Shown: in pieces, positions 33,450 to 42,082 of the stretch
How the letters are laid out: each line of letters opens with the position of its first letter
How positions within the stretch are numbered: position 1 is the first letter of the stretch
From: DATJPR01 sp963811705
GTDB lineage: Bacteria > Bacteroidota > Ignavibacteria > UBA10030 > UBA6906
DNA length: 64,000 nucleotides
Direction of reading: 5' to 3'
Assembly (NCBI GenBank): GCA_963811705.1
Contig: CAWESL010000007.1
Coordinates: forward strand, 620,001 to 684,000
The notes under the pieces: generated by a model
Database searches by the model: none
What the model saw: only the letters and a program-made list of their open reading frames with translations
Told to the model about the DNA's origin: nothing
Translations under genes and position numbers: made by a program

Positions 33450-35138
33450 TCATTTGATGGTGAAATAGCGAGCTTCAGGATGGTGGACGATTATGGCGTT
33501 TGTGCTCTGTTCCGGATCGAGCGAGTACTCATCTGTTAACCGCACTCCGATGCGCTCGGCGTCGAGCAAGGTAAAAAGCTTGGTCTGGTCTTCCAAATTG
33601 GGACAGGCCGGGTAACCAAAGCTGAATCGCGATCCCTGGTATCCCTGGGAGAAGAGTCGCCGGATGTCCTTGGCATCCCTGGTCCCGATCCCAAGTTCCT
33701 GACGGATGATCTTGTGCCACAGTTCAGCCAGGGCCTCCGTCGATTCGACGCTCAGCCCGTGAAAATAGAGGTAGTCCTTGTAGTTGTTCGCGCCGAAGAG
33801 CCGGGCCGATTCCTCGGACGCTGCACGACCCATGGTGACCAGCGAGAACGCCACCGTATCAATCCTGCCGCTCTGCTTCGGGGCGAAGTAATCGGCAAGG
33901 CAGAGATGACGATCGGCGGTCTGGCGTGGGAAGGTGAACCTGAGCCGCTCCGCCGTCCTCTCGTCGTTGAGGATGATGAGATCGTCCCCTTCCGAATAAC
34001 AGGGAAAATACCCGTACACCACCTTCGGCTGCAGCAGACGTTCGCGTTTAATCCGCTCCTTCAGTGCGGTGTAATCCGGAAGGATCTTTTCGGCCAGGAG
34101 CTTCCGGTACTCTTCCTCAGACGTTTTTCCCTTTCTCACCTGCCACTGACCGCGGAACAATGCCACCTCGTTGACGTACGAAAACACTTCGTCGAGATCA
34201 ATCTGCTCGACGATGCGCGATCCCAGGAACGGTGCAACAGGGATCGGGACATCGACGTTCACCGCCGATCGCAGAGAGGACGCAGTCGATCCACCCTCTT
34301 CCCGAAGAGCCATGGCGATCTTCGCCTCCGAGCCCGTGAGGCGTTCTTCATCGTCGTCCTTCACCGCCTGCTCAGGATAGTCGAGGGCGTTCTTCTTCAC
34401 CTTCTCCATAAAGTGCAGCCCGTCGAACGCATCGTTCGCGTAGAACACTCTCCCCTTGTAGATCGAACGGAGATCCCCTTCAACGTAACGGCGGGTCAAC
34501 GCCGCTCCCCCGAGCACGACGGGAATAGTGATCCCCTGCTCGTTCAGGACTTCGAGATTCTCCTTCATGACCAGGGTGGACTTCACCAGCAGCCCGCTCA
34601 TCCCCAGCGCGTCGGCGCCGTGTTCGTGCACCGAATGGATCATCGTTTCGACAGGGCACTTGATCCCGAGGTTCACGACGCGATAGCCGTTGTTCGTCAG
34701 GATGATGTCGACAAGGTTCTTTCCGATGTCATGCACATCTCCTTTGACGGTCGCGATGACCATGGTTCCCTTGTTGATGGACTCGGATTTGTCCATGTAC
34801 TTTTCGAGGTACGCCACTGCGGCTTTCATCACTTCGGCCGATTGCAGGACGAACGGAAGCTGCATCTGTCCGCTTCCGAAGAGCTCGCCGACCTTTTTCA
34901 TCCCGTCGAGAAGAATTGTATTGATGATGTCGAGAGCGGCGTACGATTGGAGTCCCTCCTCGAGGTCCGCGGACATTTCCACCCGGTTCCCGTCGATGAT
35001 GCGCCGTTTCAACCGTTCTTCGATGGTTCCGCCGGTCTCGATGGTTTCCGTCTTTTCCGCCGAGGTTCCGGCGTAGTGCGCCATCAGCTCCGTCAGCGGA
35101 TCGTAGACCACCTTGCGCATTGTGCTGTCGGAACTCAT
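33450..35138 (-). CDS. metH: Methionine synthase, C-terminal half (cobalamin-binding and activation domains)
   Basis: 562 residues corresponding to the C-terminal half of cobalamin-dependent MetH: helical cap (about 35-120), B12-binding domain with axial His136 in GDVHDIGKN, and the AdoMet-dependent activation domain ending near residue 555, with RFSFGYPACP as AdoMet-site signature. Its ATG overlaps the stop of the N-terminal half by 4 nt (ATGA), so the enzyme is made as two polypeptides, or as one if frameshifting occurs. All expected residues are present on both sides of the break, arguing against a dead gene. Confidence 0.9.
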   Translation of the reverse strand: MSSDSTMRKVVYDPLTELMAHYAGTSAEKTETIETGGTIEERLKRRIIDGNRVEMSADLEEGLQSYAALDIINTILLDGMKKVGELFGSGQMQLPFVLQSAEVMKAAVAYLEKYMDKSESINKGTMVIATVKGDVHDIGKNLVDIILTNNGYRVVNLGIKCPVETMIHSVHEHGADALGMSGLLVKSTLVMKENLEVLNEQGITIPVVLGGAALTRRYVEGDLRSIYKGRVFYANDAFDGLHFMEKVKKNALDYPEQAVKDDDEERLTGSEAKIAMALREEGGSTASSLRSAVNVDVPIPVAPFLGSRIVEQIDLDEVFSYVNEVALFRGQWQVRKGKTSEEEYRKLLAEKILPDYTALKERIKRERLLQPKVVYGYFPCYSEGDDLIILNDERTAERLRFTFPRQTADRHLCLADYFAPKQSGRIDTVAFSLVTMGRAASEESARLFGANNYKDYLYFHGLSVESTEALAELWHKIIRQELGIGTRDAKDIRRLFSQGYQGSRFSFGYPACPNLEDQTKLFTLLDAERIGVRLTDEYSLDPEQSTNAIIVHHPEARYFTIK

Positions 35139-36958
35139 GCGACCGCCTCGTCGAATTTTCGCTCGTCGAAGACCACCTGTCGGGCCAGCTCGCGCCCCTG
35201 GTCGTCGATCTTATAAAGCGGCATGATCTTCGATGCGTGGACGATGGCAAGATCGAGCCCGGCATCGATGGCAAAGTGCAGGAACACGCTGTTGAGGACA
35301 TGGCGCAGGCGCGCCGAAAGACCGAACGAGATATTGCTCACCCCGAGCAGGGTGTGGACTCCCGGCAGTTCCTGCTTGATCCGTCTGATCGCTTCCATCG
35401 TCTCGATCGCCGCCCGCCGGAACTCCTCGTCGCCTGAGCCAAGCGTGAACGTCAGCGCGTCGATGATCAAATCGTGGGAGCGCAAACCGTGTTTGATCGC
35501 AAGGTCATGCAGTCGGTGCGCCACGGCCAATTTTGCGTCCGCTGTTTTCGTCATCCCCTTCTCATCGATGGTCAACGCGATGACTGCGGCCCCGTACTGC
35601 CGACAGAGATCGAGGATCCGAACGGCACGCTCCTCCCCATCTTCCAGGTTGATCGAATTGATCACCGGACGCCCGCCGATCAAGCGCAGCGAAGCCTCGA
35701 TCACGGCCGGCTCGGTTGAGTCGATGACGATGGGAAGGGGAACCTGCGTATTGAACCGCGAGATGATCTCCCGCATGTCGTTCATTTCGTTTCTGCCGAC
35801 ATAGGCGGCGCAGACATCGACCATGTGGGCGCCTTCGCGTACGGCGTCCTTTCCCATGGCGGTGATCCCTTCCCAATCTTCCTTCGCAAGGAGATCGCGG
35901 AACTGTTTGCTGCCGTTGGCATTCGTCCGTTCACCGACCAGGACCGGTGCCGGATCAATATGCAGCGGAACGGTCTGATACAGGCTGGCCGTCCCCGGGG
36001 TGAACTCCACGGTCCGCTGCCGGGGCTCATGCGATCCGACCGCATTCACAAGCTGGCGGATATGTTCGGGCGTGGTCCCGCAACACCCCCCGACGATGTT
36101 GGCACCGAGATCGTCGACAAAATGGGCAAGCGTGGAAGAAAATACCTCGGGGGTGAGTTTGTAATGCGCGTGCCCGCCGACATTTTCGGGAATGCCCGCA
36201 TTCGGCATGATGAACACCGGCCGGGGGCTGGACGACGTCAGCACACGCACGTGCTCGGACATTTCCTGCGGTCCGGTGGCGCAGTTCATGCCGATCGCGG
36301 CGAGATCGAAGGGCTCGAGCGTTGTCAGGGCAGCGGCAATTTCCGTCCCCAGAAGCATCGTCCCCATCGTCTCGATCGTGACGGAAGCGATCACCGGGAC
36401 GTTCCTCCCGAGTTGCCGGAACGTCGAAAAGATCCCGTACAACGCCGCCTTCGTCTGAAGGACGTCCTGGCATGTTTCAACGCAGAGCAGATCCACGCCC
36501 CCTTCCACGAGACCGCGTGCCTGCTCCGCATAGGCGTCGGCCATCGCCGAAAATGCAATGTGTCCGAGCGAAGGGAGTTTTGTTGTCGGCCCCATCGACC
36601 CGGCGACGAATCGGGGGTGTGCCGGTGTGGAAAACCCGTGCGCGACTTCTCTGGCGATCTCCGCCGCGCGGCGATTGAGCTCAGAGGCCCGGTCTGCAAG
36701 CCCGTATTCCGCAAGCACGATCGATGTTGAACCGAAGGAATCGGTCTCGATGACGTCGCAACCGCTCGTCAGGTAATCGTTGTGCATTCGCTGAACGGCG
36801 GAAGGTTTGCTGATAACGAGAAACTCGTTACAGCCGTTAAGGTGCTCTCCGCCGAAATCGTCCGCCGTGAGGTTCTGCCCCTGCAAATGGGTCCCGGTCG
36901 CGCCGTCGAACACGATGATCTTCCGGCGCATCGTTTCAAGAAATGTCCCGCTGGTCAT
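35135..36958 (-). CDS. metH: Methionine synthase, N-terminal half (homocysteine and folate domains)
   Basis: 607 residues. Homocysteine S-methyltransferase barrel (about 10-315) with zinc ligands Cys226 (MNCATGP) and Cys292/Cys293 (GGCCGTTPEHI). Pterin-binding barrel (about 340-600) with VGERTNANGS and INSINLEDG. It ends YDERKFDE-like (FDERKFDEAVA), where an intact MetH would continue into the B12 cap. Start: ATG at 36956-36958, giving MTSGTF; an upstream in-frame start overlaps the neighbouring gene and was rejected. The nitronate monooxygenase-like gene lies 31 nt upstream. Confidence 0.9.
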   Translation of the reverse strand: MTSGTFLETMRRKIIVFDGATGTHLQGQNLTADDFGGEHLNGCNEFLVISKPSAVQRMHNDYLTSGCDVIETDSFGSTSIVLAEYGLADRASELNRRAAEIAREVAHGFSTPAHPRFVAGSMGPTTKLPSLGHIAFSAMADAYAEQARGLVEGGVDLLCVETCQDVLQTKAALYGIFSTFRQLGRNVPVIASVTIETMGTMLLGTEIAAALTTLEPFDLAAIGMNCATGPQEMSEHVRVLTSSSPRPVFIMPNAGIPENVGGHAHYKLTPEVFSSTLAHFVDDLGANIVGGCCGTTPEHIRQLVNAVGSHEPRQRTVEFTPGTASLYQTVPLHIDPAPVLVGERTNANGSKQFRDLLAKEDWEGITAMGKDAVREGAHMVDVCAAYVGRNEMNDMREIISRFNTQVPLPIVIDSTEPAVIEASLRLIGGRPVINSINLEDGEERAVRILDLCRQYGAAVIALTIDEKGMTKTADAKLAVAHRLHDLAIKHGLRSHDLIIDALTFTLGSGDEEFRRAAIETMEAIRRIKQELPGVHTLLGVSNISFGLSARLRHVLNSVFLHFAIDAGLDLAIVHASKIMPLYKIDDQGRELARQVVFDERKFDEAVA

Positions 36959-36989
36959 CCTGCAATCTACCCCGTCCGTTGAACCTCTG

Positions 36990-37952
36990 TTACGGCAGCT
37001 GGGCCTTCGCCGCCTGGTATTCCGCAATCATCCGCCGAACAACCTCTGCAGCAGGCAGGATCGCCTTGACAAGACCGGAGCTCTGTCCTGCCTCGAATTC
37101 CCCCTCCTCGAGGTTGCCTTCAAAAATGCCTGCGCGTTCACGCTTGGATCCCAGCAAGGCAACCTGCGCATCTTTCGTCGCCCCGGTTCGATCGCTTTCC
37201 GCCGCCTTGAGGGCGAATGGCGTTTTGATCATCCGGACCGGCGCGACCTTCTTCAGCACGAACACGGTGTCACCGTCGCCCGCCCGCACGACCAAGTCCT
37301 TGTAAATTTGATGGGCTGACGATTCCTCTGTGGCCGCGAACCGTGTTCCCACCTGGACGCCTTCGGCTCCCAGCGCGAATGCGGCGGCCATTCCCCTTCC
37401 GTCAGCAATCCCCCCTGCCGCAAGAACGGGCAAGGGAACCGCGTCCACGACCTGGGGAACAAGGGCCAGGGTGGTGATTTCATCGACGCCGTTGTGCCCG
37501 CCCGCCTCGAAACCCTCGGCGACGACGGCGTCGCACCCTGCATCCAGGGCCTTCCGTGCATGCTTGACGGCGGCGACGACATGAACGACCGTGCACCCGG
37601 AGTCTTTCAGAAATTTCGTTTGCAGCATCGGGTGACCGGAAGAAAGGAAGAAGATTTTCACCCCTTCCGCAATTGCAATGTGCAGAAGTTCCCGTACGTC
37701 TCCACGCATCAACGGGACGTTCACGCCGAACGGTTGGGTCGTGGCTGCACGCGCTTTGCGCAGATGCTCGGCCAGGAGATCCTGGCTCATCGAACCGGCA
37801 CCGATCAGGCCCAATCCGCCGGCCTCGGAGACAGCAACGGCAAGTTTCCATCCCGCCGCCCAGACCATTCCCGCCTGGACGATCGGATAGCGGATGCCAA
37901 AAAGACTGGTGATGCGGGTGTGGATGGAATCCGGAAGTTCTGGAGGCGACAT
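36990..37952 (-). CDS. Nitronate monooxygenase-like FMN protein
   Basis: 320-residue TIM-barrel flavoprotein of the 2-nitropropane dioxygenase/FabK superfamily: PIVQAGMVWAAGWKLAVAVS near the N-terminus, VVAEGFEAGGHNG (about 143-155) and the FMN-phosphate motif LAAGGIADGRGMAAA (about 177-191). FabK-type enoyl-ACP reductase cannot be excluded from sequence alone. It is 13 nt from the DipZ-like gene and 31 nt from metH, so the four genes are probably one transcript. Confidence 0.82.
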   Translation of the reverse strand: MSPPELPDSIHTRITSLFGIRYPIVQAGMVWAAGWKLAVAVSEAGGLGLIGAGSMSQDLLAEHLRKARAATTQPFGVNVPLMRGDVRELLHIAIAEGVKIFFLSSGHPMLQTKFLKDSGCTVVHVVAAVKHARKALDAGCDAVVAEGFEAGGHNGVDEITTLALVPQVVDAVPLPVLAAGGIADGRGMAAAFALGAEGVQVGTRFAATEESSAHQIYKDLVVRAGDGDTVFVLKKVAPVRMIKTPFALKAAESDRTGATKDAQVALLGSKRERAGIFEGNLEEGEFEAGQSSGLVKAILPAAEVVRRMIAEYQAAKAQLP

Positions 37953-37965
37953 GCCGCGCGAAGTC

Positions 37966-38994
37966 TCAGTTGGTGGAAATCAGATCCGGAATGAGCGATG
38001 TTCCAAACGAGATCGCATAGACGGCAAGATCGCCGCCCGAGGCGGAGAGTCGCAGGACGTGTTCTCCAAATTCCTTGTTCCGGGCAATGCTGTAGAGACG
38101 GGGTTCGCCGACCAGGAGAACGCTTGATCCATCTCCACCGATCACAATGTCGCTCCCGCCGTTTGCACGTGTCAGGGGCTCGTCGTCCTGCTGGACGGCC
38201 ACTCGTACTTCGGTTCCTTCTTCTGCGGCAAACACCCCGGAGACATCGGCTCCCTGATACGAAACGATGATCTGTCCTTCCTTTTGCGCCGGCATGCCCA
38301 GACGAAGCCGGTCGCGACCGTTGAGCCAGATCCCCTCGGCATACATCTTCCCCTCGATGTAAATGCCGGGATCCATGTACTCGACGTACGATTCGGGTGA
38401 GTACCCTTCCACATTCCCCAGCGAGCCATAGCGGTAGCCCGCCTGGAGCTCGGGGGTGGGATGAAAGACGATCGAGCCTTCCCTGTCGATTTCGCGGAGC
38501 GGATCTGTCAGGTCCGGCAGTTCTCCCAGCAATCCGATGTCGTAGATATACCCTTGCAGTGTCCGTTCGGCGCCGACGAAATTCCCGTCCCCGTGAATCA
38601 TCACCCTCACATACCCGTATTTGTCGATGATAACACCGAGAGGAAGTGATCGCACGCCGTAGCCGGCGGCGATGAATCCTTCATTGTCCATTGCGACGGG
38701 GAACTTGATGTCGAGTCGGTCCACCGCCTTCTGTACGCCGTCGGGATCTTTCGCGAAAGGAAACCGGGGCGTATGCACGCCGACAGTAACCAGCCCGAAC
38801 GGCTGGTACTTTCGCGACCATTCCCTGACGTAGGGAAGAAAGCGGAGGGACTGGGCGCAGGAATAGTCCCAGAAGAAGAGGAAGACGACCGAGCCCTGGA
38901 GGGCTGGCACAATCACTGGTTCGCCATTCAACCAGTAGTCAGCATAGAGCGCAGGTGCTCTGTTCGACCGCGGCAGCAATTCGGTAAGAGCCAT
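37966..38994 (-). CDS. DipZ-type thioredoxin-fold protein with CxxS site
   Basis: 342 residues matching the soluble part of DipZ proteins: a TlpA-like thioredoxin fold (about 25-165; FFWDYSCAQSLRFLPYVREW, then GVHTPRFPFAKD) and a C-terminal beta-sandwich (about 195-340; EPRLYSIARN...GEHVLRLSASGG). The usual CxxC is Cys46-Ala-Gln-Ser49, so the resolving cysteine is missing and normal dithiol redox cycling is unlikely; a monothiol or peroxiredoxin-like role is possible. No signal peptide or CcdA-like membrane domain is present, unlike full DipZ, so it is predicted cytosolic. First gene of the run leading to metH. Confidence 0.75.
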   Translation of the reverse strand: MALTELLPRSNRAPALYADYWLNGEPVIVPALQGSVVFLFFWDYSCAQSLRFLPYVREWSRKYQPFGLVTVGVHTPRFPFAKDPDGVQKAVDRLDIKFPVAMDNEGFIAAGYGVRSLPLGVIIDKYGYVRVMIHGDGNFVGAERTLQGYIYDIGLLGELPDLTDPLREIDREGSIVFHPTPELQAGYRYGSLGNVEGYSPESYVEYMDPGIYIEGKMYAEGIWLNGRDRLRLGMPAQKEGQIIVSYQGADVSGVFAAEEGTEVRVAVQQDDEPLTRANGGSDIVIGGDGSSVLLVGEPRLYSIARNKEFGEHVLRLSASGGDLAVYAISFGTSLIPDLISTN

Positions 38995-39066
38995 GGTGAT
39001 CGTCCCCCCTTCGAGGAGTCTCGATCCCGTGCATCGGGATCAGCCACACCTCAGAGTATCACAAAA

Positions 39067-39095
39067 AATATATCCAGATCACGGAAGAATTGCAA
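39067..39095 (-). promoter_or_regulatory. Predicted promoter of the DipZ-like/metH run
   Basis: Minus strand TTGCAA (39090-39095), 17-nt spacer, TATATT (39067-39072). A GATCCCG/CGGGATC hairpin lies in the leader between promoter and ATG (about 39029-39048). Confidence 0.5.
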
Positions 39096-39132
39096 CGAAG
39101 GCAGGGGAGATAGACCGGCGGTGAAAAAAGCG

Positions 39133-39933
39133 CTACAACCCTGTAATCCTGCTGTAAAGGAGCTTGAGCGTCGTCAGAATGACGATCGTGAGAAAGATGG
39201 GCTTAATCAGCGTTGCGCCCCGTTTGACCGCCATCCCGGAGCCGATCCGGGCGCCGATCACCTGGCCCACGGCCATGAAGATGGCGGCACCATACTGGAC
39301 ATTCCCCCCGAGCACGAAGACCGCCAAAGAAACGATATTGCTCGTGAAGTTCATGACTTTCGTATAGCCCGTTGCCTTGATGAGATCGAAGCCGAGCAGG
39401 GCGACGAACGCAATGGCCCAGAATGAACCGACTCCGGGTCCGAAGAATCCGTCATAGAACCCGAGAAAGAGGCCGAAGACGCCATAGAACCAGTGCCGGG
39501 AAAGCGTTGATCGTCGCTCACGAAAACCTGACGTGGGCGTGAGCGCCATGTAGACGGCGATACCGAGAAGGAGAAACGGGATGATCCATCCCAGGGCGTC
39601 CGGCCGGATCTGCTCCACCGCGAACGTTCCGATCGCAGCGCCGGCAAAGGTAAATGCGATTCCGGGAAGCGCGTCGCGGAGCGGGACGATACTCCTTCCG
39701 GTGTAATAATACGCCGCCGTGAAGCTGCCGAAGCTCGCCTGGAACTTGTTGGTCCCGAGCACCATCGTCGGCGGAATGCCCGTCGAGAGCAGCACGGGGA
39801 TGGTGATCAGCCCGCCGCCACCCGCAATGGAATCCACCCAGCCAGCAATGACGCCGGTGACGAAGAAGAGCGGGTAGAGGAATATTGGCTCGATCACGAG
39901 GATGCCTGTTATCGTCAGAGAGGTATCAGTCAC
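39133..39933 (-). CDS. TSUP-family (TauE/SafE) membrane permease
   Basis: 266 residues, about eight hydrophobic segments in two similar halves, with GWVDSIAGGGGLITIPVLLSTG and GFYDGFFGPGVGSFW, the two signature loops of the TSUP/YfcA branch. These carry sulfur-containing or other organic anions; the substrate here is unknown. The start is GTG at 39931-39933, overlapping the GH5 stop as GTGA, an odd coupling between a secreted glycosidase and a permease. Confidence 0.88.
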   Translation of the reverse strand: MTDTSLTITGILVIEPIFLYPLFFVTGVIAGWVDSIAGGGGLITIPVLLSTGIPPTMVLGTNKFQASFGSFTAAYYYTGRSIVPLRDALPGIAFTFAGAAIGTFAVEQIRPDALGWIIPFLLLGIAVYMALTPTSGFRERRSTLSRHWFYGVFGLFLGFYDGFFGPGVGSFWAIAFVALLGFDLIKATGYTKVMNFTSNIVSLAVFVLGGNVQYGAAIFMAVGQVIGARIGSGMAVKRGATLIKPIFLTIVILTTLKLLYSRITGL

Positions 39934-41915
39934 CTGAGAAGCAGCATCGTTCTGGTCGCAGAAGATCCTCCCGCGATCAAGCGGTAGTGGTACACTCCGC
40001 TTGCTCGACCTCTTGCGTTGAAAGTAAACGTGTATTGCCCGGCAGGGTATCGGCCATCTGCCAGGACCTCAACCTCCCGGCCGAGCATGTCGTAAACAGC
40101 GAGCTTCACCCGACTGTCCCCTGTCCACTGGCCCCTGATGACCGTTTCTGGATTAAATGGATTCGGATAATTCTCCTCGAGGGCGAACTGCGTCGGCTGC
40201 TGATCTTTTGCGGAAACGCTCGTGGGCTCCAACGTGAAATTGATCAGGCTGAGATTATAGCCACCCGTCGTCTCATGGAATTCAAAACTGTGTACTCCCT
40301 GCGGGAGCACGTAGCTTCCGAAATCGATGTCCCGCCACGTCTGCCATCCTCCCGTGCCGGGGATCGTGACGTCCGGTGTCAAGGATACGCCGTCCAAGGC
40401 GATGTTCGCCTTCCCGCCGTTCCCCGCCGAAGCCGCGCGCACGTGGATTCGATACATGCCGGCGGTTTGCACCTCGACCGTGTACGCTAGAAATTCCCCT
40501 GCCGCTATCCAACCGACGTCGAATCCATTTCCCGAAGAATCAGAGCTGGATTCGATGTCAACGCCGTCGTTGCGATAAGCCCAACCAAGATTGTAGGAAC
40601 CGCTTCCCGTGTTCTGGTAGTCCACGTCACTATAGGCGATTCCCTGTTTGCCCATGTCATAATTCGCCGCGAAGATCGGTCCGGGAATGAGATTGCGGCT
40701 GAAAGGTTTTCTCTCGTTCGAGGCGGGCAATCGCATCAGGGCGTCAAGAAAATCCGGGTGCAGCGTGCAGTTCTCCGCATCGAACATGGCGGCTTGATCG
40801 TTCAGCGCCTTCAGCGCCGCATCCACGGTCGGCTGCGTTCCATGGCCATTCCAGTAATCGATCAGTGCAGCAAAACCCGGAAGCCGGCGCACGGAGAACG
40901 GACAGGAGATGCCTTCGATTTTCTTGAGAGTCCACCACGACCACCCGATAGTGAGATGCTCGCAGTAAAAAAGGCAATCAGCGAACCACTGGTTGGAATT
41001 CTCCCCCGATTCTCCCAGCCAGAGGGGAACATTCGTATTTGCCCGAAGTTGAAGAAACCCCTGGAAGGCGGTCAGGTCGTTGGTGTTCCAGTACTTGTGA
41101 AAGCTCCAGGCCATATTGTTGTCCCAGGCCGGAGTCAACCCGCTGAAATCCGTAGCGTACCAGTTCCCTTCCATAAACAACAAATGGTTGTGGTCGACGG
41201 TCCGAATGCTGTCGGTGATCCTCACCAGGAGATCGCGGAGGGGTTTGTTGCCGTTCGGGAACGTGAACGCCGTTTCATTCAGAAGATCGTACCCGCCGAT
41301 CCAGGCGCGATTTGCGTATCGTTGCGCGATGAATTTCCAGAGGTCCGCGGTCCACGTCTGGTACGTCGATTCCTCCCAGAGCGACGGCCATCCCTGATAG
41401 TCGCTGATGTTGGCCGTGTTCTGTCCTCCGGGTGCACAGTGCATATCGAGGATTAAGTAGACATGATCCGCTTCACACCAGGAGAGGAGCGAGTCGATGA
41501 TGGCAAATCCGGATTCCGAATACGTCCCCGGAGCGGGTGAGAGAATCGCATAGTGAAACGGTAGCCGGACCGAATTGAAGCCCCATTGAGCGAGACTGTC
41601 GATGTCTTTCCGCTGGACGAAGTGGGTTCGATATGTTGAAAAAAACTGTTCCGCGTTGGAGGCGCCGACGACGAGCGCGACTTTGTTGTAGATCTCCGTC
41701 GGCGAATTTGCGAAGTTCGACGTTCCGAGCATGTACCCTTCGGGGACAAGCCATCCTCCCAGCCCCATTCCGCGAAGAAGGAAAGGATTGTTGTTGCCGT
41801 CGACGATGGAGAGGCCGGACGCATGAAGATACCCCTGAGAATATCCGGCCTGAACGTCGAGGGCCATCAGTGACGCGATGAGAAGAGAGAGGAGAAAAGA
41901 AGTACGCAGAGTCAT
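39930..41915 (-). CDS. Secreted GH5-like glycoside hydrolase with CBM and T9SS sorting domain
   Basis: 661 residues: signal peptide (FLLSLLIASLMALDVQA), GH5-type barrel (about 30-400) with acid/base Glu214 in LLNETAF and nucleophile Glu302 in WLGESGEN, a CBM6-like beta-sandwich (about 440-560; AGEFLAYTVEVQTAGMYRIHVRAA) and a T9SS CTD from YPNPFNPETV to RTMLLLR. It probably cleaves a beta-glucan or related polysaccharide outside the cell. ATG at 41913-41915 was chosen because it begins the signal peptide. In the CTD the strand is RGQWTGDS, encoded by R5-like DNA. No terminator separates it from the TSUP gene. Confidence 0.87.
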   Translation of the reverse strand: MTLRTSFLLSLLIASLMALDVQAGYSQGYLHASGLSIVDGNNNPFLLRGMGLGGWLVPEGYMLGTSNFANSPTEIYNKVALVVGASNAEQFFSTYRTHFVQRKDIDSLAQWGFNSVRLPFHYAILSPAPGTYSESGFAIIDSLLSWCEADHVYLILDMHCAPGGQNTANISDYQGWPSLWEESTYQTWTADLWKFIAQRYANRAWIGGYDLLNETAFTFPNGNKPLRDLLVRITDSIRTVDHNHLLFMEGNWYATDFSGLTPAWDNNMAWSFHKYWNTNDLTAFQGFLQLRANTNVPLWLGESGENSNQWFADCLFYCEHLTIGWSWWTLKKIEGISCPFSVRRLPGFAALIDYWNGHGTQPTVDAALKALNDQAAMFDAENCTLHPDFLDALMRLPASNERKPFSRNLIPGPIFAANYDMGKQGIAYSDVDYQNTGSGSYNLGWAYRNDGVDIESSSDSSGNGFDVGWIAAGEFLAYTVEVQTAGMYRIHVRAASAGNGGKANIALDGVSLTPDVTIPGTGGWQTWRDIDFGSYVLPQGVHSFEFHETTGGYNLSLINFTLEPTSVSAKDQQPTQFALEENYPNPFNPETVIRGQWTGDSRVKLAVYDMLGREVEVLADGRYPAGQYTFTFNARGRASGVYHYRLIAGGSSATRTMLLLR

Positions 41916-42025
41916 GAGAGATTCAGGCAGAGTGTGGGTGGTCCTGCCTGTAAATGCAAAGGCGGTGCCAACGCATGGAAGAGTCCGGGACTCCGACATT
42001 GATCGTATTCACCTTAATACAGATA

Positions 42026-42056
42026 CGACGGCATTATCAATTCGAGAATGCCGTCG
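42026..42056 (-). terminator. Terminator-like hairpin after the lipoprotein gene
   Basis: Perfect 10-bp stem CGACGGCATT (42026-42035) with AATGCCGTCG (42047-42056), followed on the minus strand by TATCTGTATT. The T-run is weak. It lies 27 nt after the lipoprotein stop and would insulate the GH5 gene. Confidence 0.55.
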
Positions 42057-42082
42057 CAATGATAAGAACAATGCTGCCGCGT

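Noticed and set aside
33450..36958. metH as a frameshifted pseudogene
   Set aside because: Both halves keep full catalytic motifs and meet at a clean ATGA overlap, so a split gene is more likely. A sequencing error remains possible and is noted in the findings.
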